A stretch of 64,000 nt of DNA from Methanocalculus natronophilus (GTDB lineage: Archaea; Halobacteriota; Methanomicrobia; Methanomicrobiales; Methanocorpusculaceae): assembly GCF_038751955.1 (NCBI RefSeq), contig NZ_JBCEXH010000001.1, positions 142,300 to 206,299 on the forward strand. Reading direction: 5' to 3'. The position numbers and the translations under genes were made by a program. Under the pieces are notes generated by a model that saw nothing but the letters and a program-made list of their open reading frames with translations, was not told the origin of the DNA and did no database searches. The stretch's first letter is position 1; the number at the start of each line of letters is the position of its first letter. Shown here one piece after another: positions 35,894-45,433 of the stretch.

Positions 35894-37798
35894 CTAATCA
35901 ACCGGACGAACCGTGATCTCTTCTCCTTCGGTGTAGCGCCTGAGCATCTCCTGGGCAATGGAATTATTCTTTGCAAGGAGGATCTCCCCGTTCTCCTCAA
36001 CGGTGCCGGTGAAGAGATACTCCTTGCCGGAGAAGACATCAACGATCTTTTTTGCATGGTCGGTGCAGTCGATGATCAGATATTTCTTATCGGTCCGGAT
36101 CAAAACTCCCGAATTACTGGGTGCAGCAGTGCTGATCTCCTCATCCTCTTCTGCAGATTCATCCAGTTCCGACCGTGACCTGATATCAATTCCGACCCCG
36201 ATTTTATTGACAATGGAAGAGATGTTCTTTCCGCCTTTTCCAATCGCCGCAGGGATATCTCGATCCTCGATATAGACGCTCGCCTTGGTATCAGAGATCA
36301 TGATGACATCAACATCACCTTCAGTGAATCTCCCGATCTCTTTCTGGATCTCCTTTTCTATTGCCTTCCAGTGGCTGGCAGCAGGAGTTTCTGCCGCCTG
36401 CACCGGATTTTCGGAAGGCTCCTCCGGAACAATGTTCTGTGAAGCGGCAAAGGGAACGACAATAGTCTCGCCGCCATAGTGGAAGATTTCAAGCTCAGGC
36501 TTCCCGGTATCGGTGTTTTTCACCGTGACAACGGGTGTTGGCTGGATCTCCATGCCAAATGCGGCGAGTCCGCCTGGCCGGTCAATTGAGAGGGTAACAG
36601 AACAGACCCGTTCAATCTGGCCATTGGATACAAAGATGATTGATGGGATCACCTGGGGAAGGAGCGTGAACTCTATCCGTGAGATAAGCCGCTGGATTGC
36701 GTCCTGCACCCTCTGCGCATGGAGAACACCGATCATCCCGATTCCTGAGAGCCGCAGATCCGAGTAGATCGAGAAGTCCTCTGGTTTTCTGATCTCATCA
36801 AATATCACAAAGTCCGGCCTGACCAGGCTGAGCAGTTCTGCAGTCTGCTCCATGCTCCCGTTCAATGAGGTGTACTGGGTGATGTGGTCAGGCACCTGGA
36901 GATCACGGGGCGTCTCCATTGTTTTGACAACGAAATTCTCTTCGGCAAGATACATCGCCAGGCTCTGGGCAAGTGTCGATTTACCTGACCCGGGCGGGCC
37001 GACGATTAACGTACCGCAACCGTCAGTTACAATGGACTCTTTGATCCGATCGGCATTCCGGTAATCCTCAAGAGATACATCGGCAATCGGGCGGATAACA
37101 GAGATCTCCATGCCATCTGAGAATGGCCTGCGGGTGATGGCAATCCTGAGGGATCCGATCTGAACAACAGTCACACCGCGCTGCTCAAGCTCGATGAACC
37201 CATCGGGATCGCGTTTGGCTCGTTCGAGGATCTCCTGGGCAAGCCTCCGGAGCTCGTATTCTGTCATTGGGGTATCGCGTAAGGGAACAAGCTCCATCTC
37301 GGTGAGCCGGCCTTTCCTGGCATACGGGGTGACACGCTCCTTGAGGTAGACAGCCACTGTATTTTCATCAAAGAAGTGATCGATTCCAAGAGGCGTGAAG
37401 TTCTCCTGCTGCGCCTTCATGAAGATAACAGAAATACCTTTTGCCCGTGCCACTTCAGCCTGGACAATATCAGAAGTCATAAACGAGGCATCATACTCGA
37501 TTGCGGCATTTCGTATCATCGCATCGATCTCGCCGCCGCTTGCAAGTTTTACCTGGTCAAGGCGGGGCCGTTCGCCGACAAATTTCAGATCAATCAGCCC
37601 CTCATCACGCATCCTGCAGAGTTCCTGGATCTCTGTCAGGCCCGAGAAGCCGATCTCCCGTCCATGGTTTGCCTGTGCCTCAAGTTCTGCAAAGACCGCT
37701 TCGGGTATGATTATTGTGGCATCTTTGCATTCTCCGTTCTGTATCATTGATGTTATGCGCCCGTCGATGACGACGCTCGTATCGGGTACCAGTTTCAT
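35894..37798 (-). CDS. PINA: PIN domain - ATPase - KH protein
   Basis: A 634-residue archaeal PINA family protein. N-terminal PIN nuclease-like domain (VPDTSVVIDGRI, then acidic residues E35... ASFMTSDIVQAEVA), a PilT/VirB11-type ATPase with Walker A GPPGSGKSTLAQS near residue 268 and Walker B FVIFDEIRKPED, then a KH domain (IPAAIGKGGKNISSIVNKIGVGIDI, ~510-540). Archaeal PINA forms hexamers, acts as an ATPase/helicase, and interacts with Holliday-junction enzymes in Sulfolobus. The ATG is 37798; it is first in the leuS operon. Confidence 0.93.
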   Translation of the reverse strand: MKLVPDTSVVIDGRITSMIQNGECKDATIIIPEAVFAELEAQANHGREIGFSGLTEIQELCRMRDEGLIDLKFVGERPRLDQVKLASGGEIDAMIRNAAIEYDASFMTSDIVQAEVARAKGISVIFMKAQQENFTPLGIDHFFDENTVAVYLKERVTPYARKGRLTEMELVPLRDTPMTEYELRRLAQEILERAKRDPDGFIELEQRGVTVVQIGSLRIAITRRPFSDGMEISVIRPIADVSLEDYRNADRIKESIVTDGCGTLIVGPPGSGKSTLAQSLAMYLAEENFVVKTMETPRDLQVPDHITQYTSLNGSMEQTAELLSLVRPDFVIFDEIRKPEDFSIYSDLRLSGIGMIGVLHAQRVQDAIQRLISRIEFTLLPQVIPSIIFVSNGQIERVCSVTLSIDRPGGLAAFGMEIQPTPVVTVKNTDTGKPELEIFHYGGETIVVPFAASQNIVPEEPSENPVQAAETPAASHWKAIEKEIQKEIGRFTEGDVDVIMISDTKASVYIEDRDIPAAIGKGGKNISSIVNKIGVGIDIRSRSELDESAEEDEEISTAAPSNSGVLIRTDKKYLIIDCTDHAKKIVDVFSGKEYLFTGTVEENGEILLAKNNSIAQEMLRRYTEGEEITVRPVD

Positions 37799-37892
37799 AA
37801 AAAATCTACCATAATGTAGGTGTCATTCATGCTTATTAGTATACACCTCTTCAGCCACCCCAAAAATATGTCCGGCTCTGCCGGTCATCATG

Positions 37893-38681
37893 TCAGACCG
37901 GCATTCCCAGAACCGCCCTCATCAGGATGAAGAGGATATCTCCGACAGTACAGGAGAGAATCAGTCCGGCTGTGATCGGGATGAAGAACGGCACCCCATA
38001 GGAGATCCAGACAGAGCCTGCCCGCGAGTAGAGATACAAATCCTTATGATACTCCTCAGGATAGTCCCTGAGATCACGGGTAAAGATACGATCGTCCCGT
38101 GTCATCCTCCCGACAGCCTCCCTGAATGGAATGAACCGGCGTGATATCCCCTCAGCCGTCTCCTGAATATCTTCAATAACAAAGCCAAAGACAGACCGGA
38201 TATCCTCAGCCTTCACCGGAAATCCTATGCATTTATAGAGAAGGGGGGCTTTATTCCCCTGAATTATATTAAAGAGCAGGAGAAAGAGTGGGATCCCCAG
38301 GTTCAGTATCAGGGCATTTGTCAGGACGCTGAAGGCAAAGACCGGGAGAGGAGGATACCCAAAGAGTGGCTCAAGCGGAAAGATGGGTATGAGAAGCGCA
38401 ATGAAGATCAGACCCCAGGCATCTGCACCACCAAAGAGTCCAAAGTATGCAATTGCATACATGAAACAGCAGAAGATGAGGATTACCGAGGTGATGAGCA
38501 TGAAGAGTGCCATATCTGAGATAAGAAGCTGGTAATAGGTCCATGCAGCAAATGGAAGCGAGACGGCAATCATCGGGTACCATGTTTTAAACGGCACCCT
38601 CCTGTCACGGAGATCAAGAACCGATCCATAGAGAAACGTCACCGCAGCTGCAAGAAACGGAATGATCAGGGGAGGTATCAT
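37893..38681 (-). CDS. Archaeal prepilin peptidase (A24 family)
   Basis: A 262-residue membrane aspartyl protease that removes the class III signal peptide of pilins or archaellins. Catalytic aspartates: D in GSVLDLRDRRVP (~residue 23) and D in FGGADAWGL (GxGD-type motif, ~residue 87). About six membrane helices with a cytoplasmic insert at ~165-225. It is divergent from the pilus secretion cluster at 38915, the likely functional partner. TATA CATATATAATC (38707-38717, minus) is about 30 bp from the ATG. Confidence 0.9.
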   Translation of the reverse strand: MIPPLIIPFLAAAVTFLYGSVLDLRDRRVPFKTWYPMIAVSLPFAAWTYYQLLISDMALFMLITSVILIFCCFMYAIAYFGLFGGADAWGLIFIALLIPIFPLEPLFGYPPLPVFAFSVLTNALILNLGIPLFLLLFNIIQGNKAPLLYKCIGFPVKAEDIRSVFGFVIEDIQETAEGISRRFIPFREAVGRMTRDDRIFTRDLRDYPEEYHKDLYLYSRAGSVWISYGVPFFIPITAGLILSCTVGDILFILMRAVLGMPV

Positions 38682-38914
38682 AACCTGAAGGTATCTGACT
38701 GATAGATTATATATGGTATGGCAGAGAATTCAAAAGATTAAGAGAACCGGCCTTCAGGATAGGGGGTACACGGTGGAGGATAAAAGGTTTGGAATTGTAA
38801 TGTAATATATTCCAGACAACCATCGAGTGCAACGACAATGGCATGGAGTTCCCTTCCGTTTGGCGGGGGGCAGCCAACGAGCAATGAATCCGATACGGAA
38901 AGACTGGAAGTGAC

Positions 38915-39502
38915 ATGAAACACGGTCTGCTTGGAGAGTGTATTCAGGAAGCCCTGAGAACAGGTTTTACAGGCGAAATTCTCTACCAGGATGATACAAT
39001 AGAGAGAGCTGCCGTCATCTTCATCTCCGGAGAGCCTGCAGGCGCAGAATATACTGATCAGGCAGGCTCCATCTTTGGCGATACCGCCGTACTCAGGCTT
39101 CCCATCAGATCGATGTATACCCCTCTCCCGGCCACAGCCGGCGAAGCAGCAGAGCGTGCCAGACGGATGCGGATATTCCATCCAAAACGGTTGTATGCCC
39201 ATGCAACCATCAAACCAGAAAAGACGGCACGCTCTTCAGATCAGGGTGGTGCCGGAACAGTTACTATCAGTCTTTGTGAGGGTAGATGGATCGTGCCGGG
39301 CCTTCGGGTAGAGATCTGGAGCAGGGGCCTTATTGTCGGATCAGACATGCCGGATCAGTCCGGAAAGGCATCTTTTCGTCTTCTGGAAGGAGAATACGAA
39401 TGCCGTATCCGTGACGGCATCAGGATCGTATCCAGAAAGACCTTTCAGTATCCGGGTGGAGATCTTGAGATCCAGGTAGCAGAGAATGGAGCGGCCCAAT
39501 GA
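38915..39502 (+). CDS. Unknown protein at head of the pilus operon, 195 aa
   Basis: Not recognised. Soluble, no signal peptide. Residues 1-75 form a compact region (KHGLLGECIQEALRTGFTGEILYQDDTIERAAVIFISGEPAGAEY), and residues 110-190 look like a carboxypeptidase-regulatory or PEGA-like beta-sandwich (TVTISLCEGRWIVPGLRVEIWSRG ... GEYECRIRDGIRIVSRKTF). The start of the secretion ATPase overlaps its stop by 4 bp, so it is part of that operon and may regulate or dock the ATPase. Confidence 0.7.
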   Translation: MKHGLLGECIQEALRTGFTGEILYQDDTIERAAVIFISGEPAGAEYTDQAGSIFGDTAVLRLPIRSMYTPLPATAGEAAERARRMRIFHPKRLYAHATIKPEKTARSSDQGGAGTVTISLCEGRWIVPGLRVEIWSRGLIVGSDMPDQSGKASFRLLEGEYECRIRDGIRIVSRKTFQYPGGDLEIQVAENGAAQ

Positions 39503-41538
39503 ACAGCGGGAGAAGGGAACGAAGCTTCTGGTTCTGGAAGAGAAAGCAGCAGCCTCCGGAGGAGGAGGAAGAGGTGCCGGGTTCCGAAGACAACCTTGAA
39601 GTGCTGGTTGAGGATCTCATCGCAGCCACACGCAAGGAGGATACCGGGGCAGGCACCGAAGAGGAGCAGGTTCTGCATACTGAAGAGAAGGAGCAGATAG
39701 AAGAAGAAATGGAGCGGCATACCGGGGAGGAAGAGATTCCGGTGCAGTATACCAGCAGTGATGACAGCCCCCAGACGCTCCAGGAAGAGGCGCTCTACCA
39801 GGCAGACAGTACATCCGGATCCAACCAAAGCCCCCATCCACTCCCACTTGAAGACCTGGCAATCGATAGTACATACCATGACAGGATTGACGATGCAGCC
39901 GGAGAGGATTCACCAGGAGAGGGTGGGGAGCTACCGGCCAGGGCCGCACAAAAGCGTTCTTTCTTCGACAGGTTCAGGCTTCTGAGCAGGAAAACCGAAG
40001 AATACAATCCCGAAACTCACGGGCCGCTTGTTGACCTTGAATACACCCCTGCACCCGGTGTTGAGGAGGTGGAGGTCTACCCGGTTCACCCGCCCTATGC
40101 ATACATCCGGATCCTCTATGATGTCATCTCCCACGAGTATGCCTACCAGGTGATCGAGCCGCTCCTGACACCTGGAGAGGAAGAGCTCTACAATGAGATT
40201 AAAAACAGGCTCTTCGACACACTTGATATCAGTACACGCGGGCTTACCCAGGGTGAGACACGAAATCTCCTGCGCGAGGCCAGCCAGCGGATCATTGACG
40301 ACTTTGAGATACGTCTTGATCCTGTTGAGAGAGAGAAGATCCTCTACAGAATGGACCGGGAGTTTCTTGGAGACGGTATCATTGATCCGATTATGCATGA
40401 TCCCTTTATCGAGGATATCTCCTGTGACGGCCTGAAGACGCCGATCTTCGTCTACCACACACGGTATGAATCGGTTGCGACAAATCTCTCGTACACAAAT
40501 GCCGCCGAGCTCGACTCGTTTGTGACAAAACTTGCCCAGAGAGCAGGAAAATACATCTCGATTGCAGAGCCGATCCTGGATGCGACAATGTCGGATGGAT
40601 CCCGAATCCAGATGACACTTGGAACCGAAGTGACCGCACATGGTTCAACCTTCACGATCCGGAAGTTCCGGGAGGAGCCGATCACCCCGACTGATCTCAT
40701 CGAATGGAAGACCTTCTCACCGCTTTCCATTGCATTCTTCTGGCTTGCTGTTGAAAGCGGAAAATCCTGCCTTTTTGCCGGGGGAACAGCATCGGGGAAG
40801 ACCACGTCACTGAATGCGATCTCGCTCTTTATGCCCCCGCTTGCAAAGATCATCACGCTTGAGGATACGCGTGAACTGAAACTGCCGCATGCAAACTGGA
40901 TCCCAAGTGTCACCCGCGACTCCTTTGATACCGGCGGCCGGGGCGAGATCGATCTCTATGAGCTCCTGAGAGCCGCACTCAGGCAGCGGCCGGAGTACCT
41001 GCTGGTTGGCGAGGTCAGGGGCAGGGAAGCCCTGACGCTCTTCCAGGCGATGAGCACCGGACATATCACCTACTCAACGATCCATGCCGATTCGGTTCCA
41101 AGCGTGGTTCACCGCCTGGAGAACCCGCCTATGAATGTGCCACGAAACATGCTCTCCGCACTCAACCTGGTCTCTGTCCAGGTACAGGCACGGGTTGGCG
41201 GCCAGCGGATACGGAGAAACAAGGCGATCATCGAGATCCTGGATATCGATCCACGGACAAACGAATTGATCACCAATGAAGTATTCCGCTGGAAGCCCTC
41301 AACTGATGAGATACAGTACCTTGGCAAGTCCTATATCCTTGAGGAGATCATGGAAGAACGGGGCTGGAATGATGAGCGGATTGCAGAAGAGCTGAAACGC
41401 AGGCAGGAGGTTCTTGAATGGATGAGGGTGACAAAGATCCGCCATTACAAGGATGTTTCAGCCATCCTGATGGAATATTACCGCAATCCTGACGATGTGA
41501 TCACCCGGATACGAGCTGAGCTGTATGAACAGGTTTGA
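39499..41538 (+). CDS. Type II/IV secretion system ATPase (archaeal pilus, PilB-like)
   Basis: A 679-residue assembly motor. Residues 1-155 are an unusual acidic, Glu/Gln-rich low-complexity tail (QPPEEEEEVPGSEDN). After it come the N-terminal domain (DVISHEYAYQVIEPLL) and the GspE/VirB11 core: Walker A GGTASGKTTSLN (~428-439), Asp box EDTRELKLP, Walker B LLVGEVRGREA, His box STGHITYSTIHADS. The layout resembles PilB3 of haloarchaea rather than the archaellum FlaI. Ribosome site GGAGCGG precedes the ATG. Followed by two membrane platform genes. Confidence 0.93.
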   Translation: MNSGRRERSFWFWKRKQQPPEEEEEVPGSEDNLEVLVEDLIAATRKEDTGAGTEEEQVLHTEEKEQIEEEMERHTGEEEIPVQYTSSDDSPQTLQEEALYQADSTSGSNQSPHPLPLEDLAIDSTYHDRIDDAAGEDSPGEGGELPARAAQKRSFFDRFRLLSRKTEEYNPETHGPLVDLEYTPAPGVEEVEVYPVHPPYAYIRILYDVISHEYAYQVIEPLLTPGEEELYNEIKNRLFDTLDISTRGLTQGETRNLLREASQRIIDDFEIRLDPVEREKILYRMDREFLGDGIIDPIMHDPFIEDISCDGLKTPIFVYHTRYESVATNLSYTNAAELDSFVTKLAQRAGKYISIAEPILDATMSDGSRIQMTLGTEVTAHGSTFTIRKFREEPITPTDLIEWKTFSPLSIAFFWLAVESGKSCLFAGGTASGKTTSLNAISLFMPPLAKIITLEDTRELKLPHANWIPSVTRDSFDTGGRGEIDLYELLRAALRQRPEYLLVGEVRGREALTLFQAMSTGHITYSTIHADSVPSVVHRLENPPMNVPRNMLSALNLVSVQVQARVGGQRIRRNKAIIEILDIDPRTNELITNEVFRWKPSTDEIQYLGKSYILEEIMEERGWNDERIAEELKRRQEVLEWMRVTKIRHYKDVSAILMEYYRNPDDVITRIRAELYEQV

Positions 41539-42448
41539 ACGATTCTGTTTCAATCTTCTCGGTGCGAGGATGCGGGAGAAACGGGAGAGCTACAGCGAAT
41601 TGCATGGGAGCCTCATCTCCGCACGCTTCCACACCCCGTTTGAGGCATATCTTGCAACAGCCACCATATCATCGGTGATCGCAGGGCTGATTGGCGGTAT
41701 TGTTATTGGGATCTTCACATACCTTCTCAGAATACCTGAGATGATCGTCTACCGTGGCGCCCTGCCCGGGTTTGTGTATGAGTATGCTGAATACCAGCTT
41801 CTGGCTGGCACGCTCGCCATCACCATCATCTCGCTTCTGGTTATCGGTGGTGCCACCTATATCCTCTTCCTGGTCTACCCCTCCATTGTCGCGGGAGAGC
41901 GGAAACGAAAGATAGACGCAACCCTGCCTCATGCGATCAATTATATCACCGCTATGTCGACTGCAGGCATCACGCCTGCTGAGATCTTCCGCCTGCTTGG
42001 AGAGTCGCCTGTGTATGGGGAGAGTGCAAAAGAGGCACGGTATATTGCACGCGAACTCGATCTCTTCGGCCGGGATCTCATTGATGCAATGAGGATTGTC
42101 TCAACAATTACCCCGAGTGAGAGACTAAAAGAGTTTCTTCAGGGTGCAATGGGGGCGATCTCAAGCGGAAGCAACCTGACTGAATACTTCAAGCTGAAGG
42201 CGAACCAGTATGCATTCGAGAACCGGCAGCAGCAGAAGGCATTTCTTGAGACACTGGGGCTGATATCCGAATCCTATGTCACCGCGCTTGTTGCAGGGAC
42301 ACTCTTCCTGGTCATCCTCCAGTCTGTGATGTCGATGCTCTCAGGGTCAGCCAATCCGCTCTTTCTCTACGTGATCATCTACCTGATAATGCCCTTTGGA
42401 AGCATGATGTTTCTCGTCATGATAAGCTCAATGACACCGGAGGCCTAG
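41525..42448 (+). CDS. Type II secretion F family (TadC-like) membrane protein 1
   Basis: A 307-residue pilus platform subunit that overlaps the ATPase stop by 14 bp. Helices near residues 42-65 and 95-118 precede the cytoplasmic T2SSF domain (HAINYITAMSTAGITPAEIFRLLG ... GAMGAISSGSNLTEYFKLKANQY), followed by two to three more helices at the C-terminus (VTALVAGTLFLVILQSVMSM). Together with the next gene it makes the two-part platform seen in archaeal type IV pili (PilC-like). Confidence 0.9.
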   Translation: MNRFERFCFNLLGARMREKRESYSELHGSLISARFHTPFEAYLATATISSVIAGLIGGIVIGIFTYLLRIPEMIVYRGALPGFVYEYAEYQLLAGTLAITIISLLVIGGATYILFLVYPSIVAGERKRKIDATLPHAINYITAMSTAGITPAEIFRLLGESPVYGESAKEARYIARELDLFGRDLIDAMRIVSTITPSERLKEFLQGAMGAISSGSNLTEYFKLKANQYAFENRQQQKAFLETLGLISESYVTALVAGTLFLVILQSVMSMLSGSANPLFLYVIIYLIMPFGSMMFLVMISSMTPEA

Positions 42449-42449
42449 G

Positions 42450-43439
42450 ATGCGGAGGCTCGCTCTCTCAAAAAAGCCAGAAAATGACGAGTCTCCTGAT
42501 GAGAGAATCAGGGAGAGAATTATCAGACGGGAGAAGAAAGAGCAGGGATTCTCAGGCTTCATCCGCCATCCGATCAGATCGCTTGTAAAGAGCCCTGCAC
42601 ACTCCCTCTTCCTGACCGTGCCGCTTGCCCTTGGAATCGCCTCAGTCTGGTTCTACCTTGCAGTCAGCGAGTATGGAATAGACCGCGTCCTTGGGACAAC
42701 CATCATTGATGACATTCTGATCGTGACCGTGCTCATCATCATCACCCCGCTCTCCCTCCTCGACTTCTTTGACAACCGCCGCCAGCAGAGCCTTGAATCG
42801 GCGCTCCCAAACTTCTTCCGCGATCTTGCGGGCATGAACGAATCGGGGATGACACTCCCCGGGGCAGTGGCCCTTGTTGCACAGGCTGAATACAAGGCGC
42901 TAACCCCGCATATCCGCAGGCTCGACCAGGAGATGTCATGGAGTGTACCGTTTGTCGAGGCGATCACCCGGTTTGGTGAACGGCTCAGGACACCACTTGC
43001 AACACGCAGTGTTGATTTAATCGCAAAGGCAAGCCGTGCAGGAGGCGACATATCCAATGTACTGCGTGCAGCAGCAATTGACTCCTATGAGTTTGTCACC
43101 CTGAAGACAGATCGGCTGAATAATATGTTCATCTACATCGTCATCATCATCATCTCCTTCTTCGTCTACATGTTTGTCATCGGCATCCTCACGTCAACGT
43201 TCCTTGAAACGATGGCATCAGCAGGCCAGGCTGCAGAAGGATCCGGTGCTGGTGCAGGATTCATGGCCACGATCGATATCGATTTTTATAAACGGATCTT
43301 CTCCCATGCAGTCATTCTACAGGGTTTCTTCTCAGGGCTCGTGGCAGGCCAGATGGGAGAGGGCAGGGCACTTGCTGGCCTGAAATACTCAGCCATGATG
43401 GTCTTCATCGGCTGGATGGTATTCCGTTTTCTTATCTGA
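42450..43439 (+). CDS. Type II secretion F family (TadC-like) membrane protein 2
   Basis: A 329-residue second platform subunit. A charged N-terminus (ERIRERIIRREKKEQGF) precedes two helices (FLTVPLALGIASVWFYLA; ILIVTVLIIITPLSLL), a T2SSF domain (LPNFFRDLAGMNESGMTLPGAVALVA ... IAKASRAGGDISNVLRAA) and three C-terminal helices. Start ATG has GGAGG in the end of the preceding gene. Last gene of the operon; no pilin with a class III signal is seen within the cluster. Confidence 0.9.
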   Translation: MRRLALSKKPENDESPDERIRERIIRREKKEQGFSGFIRHPIRSLVKSPAHSLFLTVPLALGIASVWFYLAVSEYGIDRVLGTTIIDDILIVTVLIIITPLSLLDFFDNRRQQSLESALPNFFRDLAGMNESGMTLPGAVALVAQAEYKALTPHIRRLDQEMSWSVPFVEAITRFGERLRTPLATRSVDLIAKASRAGGDISNVLRAAAIDSYEFVTLKTDRLNNMFIYIVIIIISFFVYMFVIGILTSTFLETMASAGQAAEGSGAGAGFMATIDIDFYKRIFSHAVILQGFFSGLVAGQMGEGRALAGLKYSAMMVFIGWMVFRFLI

Positions 43440-43479
43440 AAGCGGTTACCCTCCGGAATAGTCCCATCTGACAGCAGCA

Positions 43480-43498
43480 GTTTTTTTTGAAAAAAAAG
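43480..43498. terminator. Bidirectional T8/A8 terminator
   Basis: GTTTTTTTTGAAAAAAAAG lies between the pilus operon and the opposing aIF1 gene. It gives an oligo-T tract on both strands. A near-identical sequence occurs at 17121-17139. Confidence 0.55.
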
Positions 43499-43509
43499 TC
43501 AGGGTAAGA

Positions 43510-43815
43510 TCAGTTTATATTGTCAATCTTATACCCCTTCTGCGAGAGCAGGTCCTTGACCCGGTCACGGTGGTTCCCCTGCAGCTCGATAGTATTTCCT
43601 TTCACTGTTCCTCCACAGGCAAGCTTGCCTTTCAGGAATTTCGAGAGGTCTTCAAGATCGATCTCATAGGGATCAAGCCCATCGACGACTGTCACCTCTT
43701 TGCCATATCGCCTGCGGTTAATCTTGACCAGGATCCTCTGCTGTTCCTTGGCGACCTCCTCACAGATACACAGCTCTCTGGGAAGTCCACATTTCGGGCA
43801 TATGCCACTGTTCAT
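43510..43815 (-). CDS. Translation initiation factor aIF1 (SUI1)
   Basis: A 101-residue archaeal homologue of eIF1/SUI1, which helps the small ribosomal subunit select the start codon. N-terminal zinc-type pair CPKC...CIC, then the SUI1 fold ([52 protein letters not shown]). The open frame extends seven codons further, but a TATA box centred 28 bp upstream makes ATG 43815 a leaderless start, and the family begins with this zinc segment. Confidence 0.93.
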   Translation of the reverse strand: MNSGICPKCGLPRELCICEEVAKEQQRILVKINRRRYGKEVTVVDGLDPYEIDLEDLSKFLKGKLACGGTVKGNTIELQGNHRDRVKDLLSQKGYKIDNIN

Positions 43816-43839
43816 TAACCAGTACTGGACGTTCATCTC

Positions 43840-43847
43840 TATTTATT
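43840..43847 (-). promoter_or_regulatory. TATA box of aIF1
   Basis: AATAAATA on the minus strand (TATTTATT on plus), centred 28 bp from the ATG at 43815. Confidence 0.6.
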
Positions 43848-43892
43848 GTATGTGGTGCGGGACGGGTAATTGGCAACAGACAGATGATGCCC

Positions 43893-43901
43893 CTTTTTAT
43901 T
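43893..43901 (+). promoter_or_regulatory. TATA-like element of cobQ
   Basis: CTTTTTATT centred about 31 bp before the cobQ ATG; again a leaderless arrangement. Confidence 0.45.
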
Positions 43902-43927
43902 CCAATAGGCTGAGTACGTACTGAACC

Positions 43928-45382
43928 ATGTCGCTTCTGGTGCTTGGAACCGCTTCGCACGTCGGAAAGAGCGTGACTGTCGCCGGTCTATGCCGTGCGC
44001 TCCTGAACAGGGGATATGCGGTTACTCCGTTCAAGGCGCAGAATATGAGCCTGAATAGCTATGTCACCGCGGATGGATTAGAGATCGGGATCGCCCAGGC
44101 GATGCAGGCAATTGCCGCAGGGCAGGTGGCAACAGCCGATATGAACCCGATTCTCCTCAAACCAAAAGCGGATAGTGTATCACAGGTGATAGTACTTGGA
44201 AAACCATACAGGGACCTTCCAATCCGGGAGTATTACAAAGAGACCGAAAACCTCCTTGAGGTGGCGGTTTCAGCCTATGAGCGGCTCTTCCAGGAGACAG
44301 GATGCGTTCTCTGCGAAGGAGCCGGGGGAGCAGCAGAGCTGAATCTCTATGAGAGGGATATTGCCAATATCCGGCTTGCCAGGCGGCTTGGGATTCCAAT
44401 TGTCCTTGTTGCTGATATCGAACGGGGCGGTGTCTTCGCACAACTCTATGGGACAATTGAGCTTCTTCCGCCAGACATCCGTGCACTTGTATCCGGTATC
44501 ATCATCAACAAGTTCCGTGGAGACAAGGAGATCTTTGCAACCGGCGTGACACTCATTGAAGAATACTGCAATGTCCCGGTACTTGGTGTTGTTCCCGCAT
44601 GCGATCTGACAATCCCAAGTGAAGACTCGCTCTCACTCCAGGATAAGCGCGCATCCTCTTCGCCTGTCAGAATAGCAGTCATCCACCTGCCCAGAATTGC
44701 CAATTACACTGATTTTGAAACCCTTGAACGGAATGCGTCAGTCACCTATGTCCGGCCGGGGGAGAGCCTGAAGCACTATGACTGCATCATCATTCCGGGA
44801 ACAAAAAATACTGTTCTGGATCTCCTCCACCTCAGGGAGCATGGAACAATCAGCGAGATAGAGGAGGCTCGCGATCGCGGCATTCCAGTAATCGGGATCT
44901 GTGGAGGATTTCAGATGCTCGGAAGAACTATCCATGACAACTGCATAGAGTCAACAGACGTTGCTTCATACGAGGGAATCGGCTTCCTCCCTGTTGAGAC
45001 CTGGTTTTCCGAGTACGCAAAGACAACCATCAGGGTTACCAGGAAAGCAGAGCCGATCGGACCAATTCTTGGAGCAATGGATACCGTGAGCGGGTATGAG
45101 ATACATATGGGCAGATCAGAGCGGATTGGAGGTAGAGAGGCATTTTCAGGGGACGGGGCAGTATCAGATGACGGGCTTGTGTTTGGGACATACCTGCACG
45201 CCCTCTTCAGCAACCAGTCCGCAGTCTCCGCACTCCTCACGTACCTCTACAGAACAAAGGGGCTTGAATTTACTATGGCAGCGGAATGTGATCCATATGA
45301 TCAGTTTGCTGAGCACCTTGAGGCGCATATTGACATGGACCGGATAATCCAGCTCGCTTCGCCACGTCAGAGGGTCTCATAA
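43928..45382 (+). CDS. cobQ: Cobyric acid synthase (adenosylcobyrate a,c-diamide amidases)
   Basis: Corrinoid biosynthesis: amidates four side chains of adenosylcobyrinate diamide using glutamine and ATP. 484 residues, normal length. N-terminal dethiobiotin-synthetase-like ATPase (GTASHVGKSVTVAGLCRAL; FKAQNMSLNSYVT), then a class I glutamine amidotransferase domain with nucleophile C325 in GICGGFQMLG and the histidine in YLHALF. Methanogens need corrinoids for methyl transfer. It is followed 51 bp later by a ribbon-helix-helix gene. Confidence 0.95.
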   Translation: MSLLVLGTASHVGKSVTVAGLCRALLNRGYAVTPFKAQNMSLNSYVTADGLEIGIAQAMQAIAAGQVATADMNPILLKPKADSVSQVIVLGKPYRDLPIREYYKETENLLEVAVSAYERLFQETGCVLCEGAGGAAELNLYERDIANIRLARRLGIPIVLVADIERGGVFAQLYGTIELLPPDIRALVSGIIINKFRGDKEIFATGVTLIEEYCNVPVLGVVPACDLTIPSEDSLSLQDKRASSSPVRIAVIHLPRIANYTDFETLERNASVTYVRPGESLKHYDCIIIPGTKNTVLDLLHLREHGTISEIEEARDRGIPVIGICGGFQMLGRTIHDNCIESTDVASYEGIGFLPVETWFSEYAKTTIRVTRKAEPIGPILGAMDTVSGYEIHMGRSERIGGREAFSGDGAVSDDGLVFGTYLHALFSNQSAVSALLTYLYRTKGLEFTMAAECDPYDQFAEHLEAHIDMDRIIQLASPRQRVS

Positions 45383-45433
45383 GCCAAACTGGCCTCTCTG
45401 AATCGGATTCAGGTAAGGAAAAGGGATAGTGTC

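Noticed and set aside
38738-39202. Minus-strand open frame of 154 codons before and within the pilus operon head
   Set aside because: Mostly antisense to the 38915 gene, cysteine- and serine-rich without pattern, no ribosome site.
39617-40007. Minus-strand open frames opposite the secretion ATPase N-terminus
   Set aside because: They mirror the Glu-rich codons of the acidic tail and have no features of their own.
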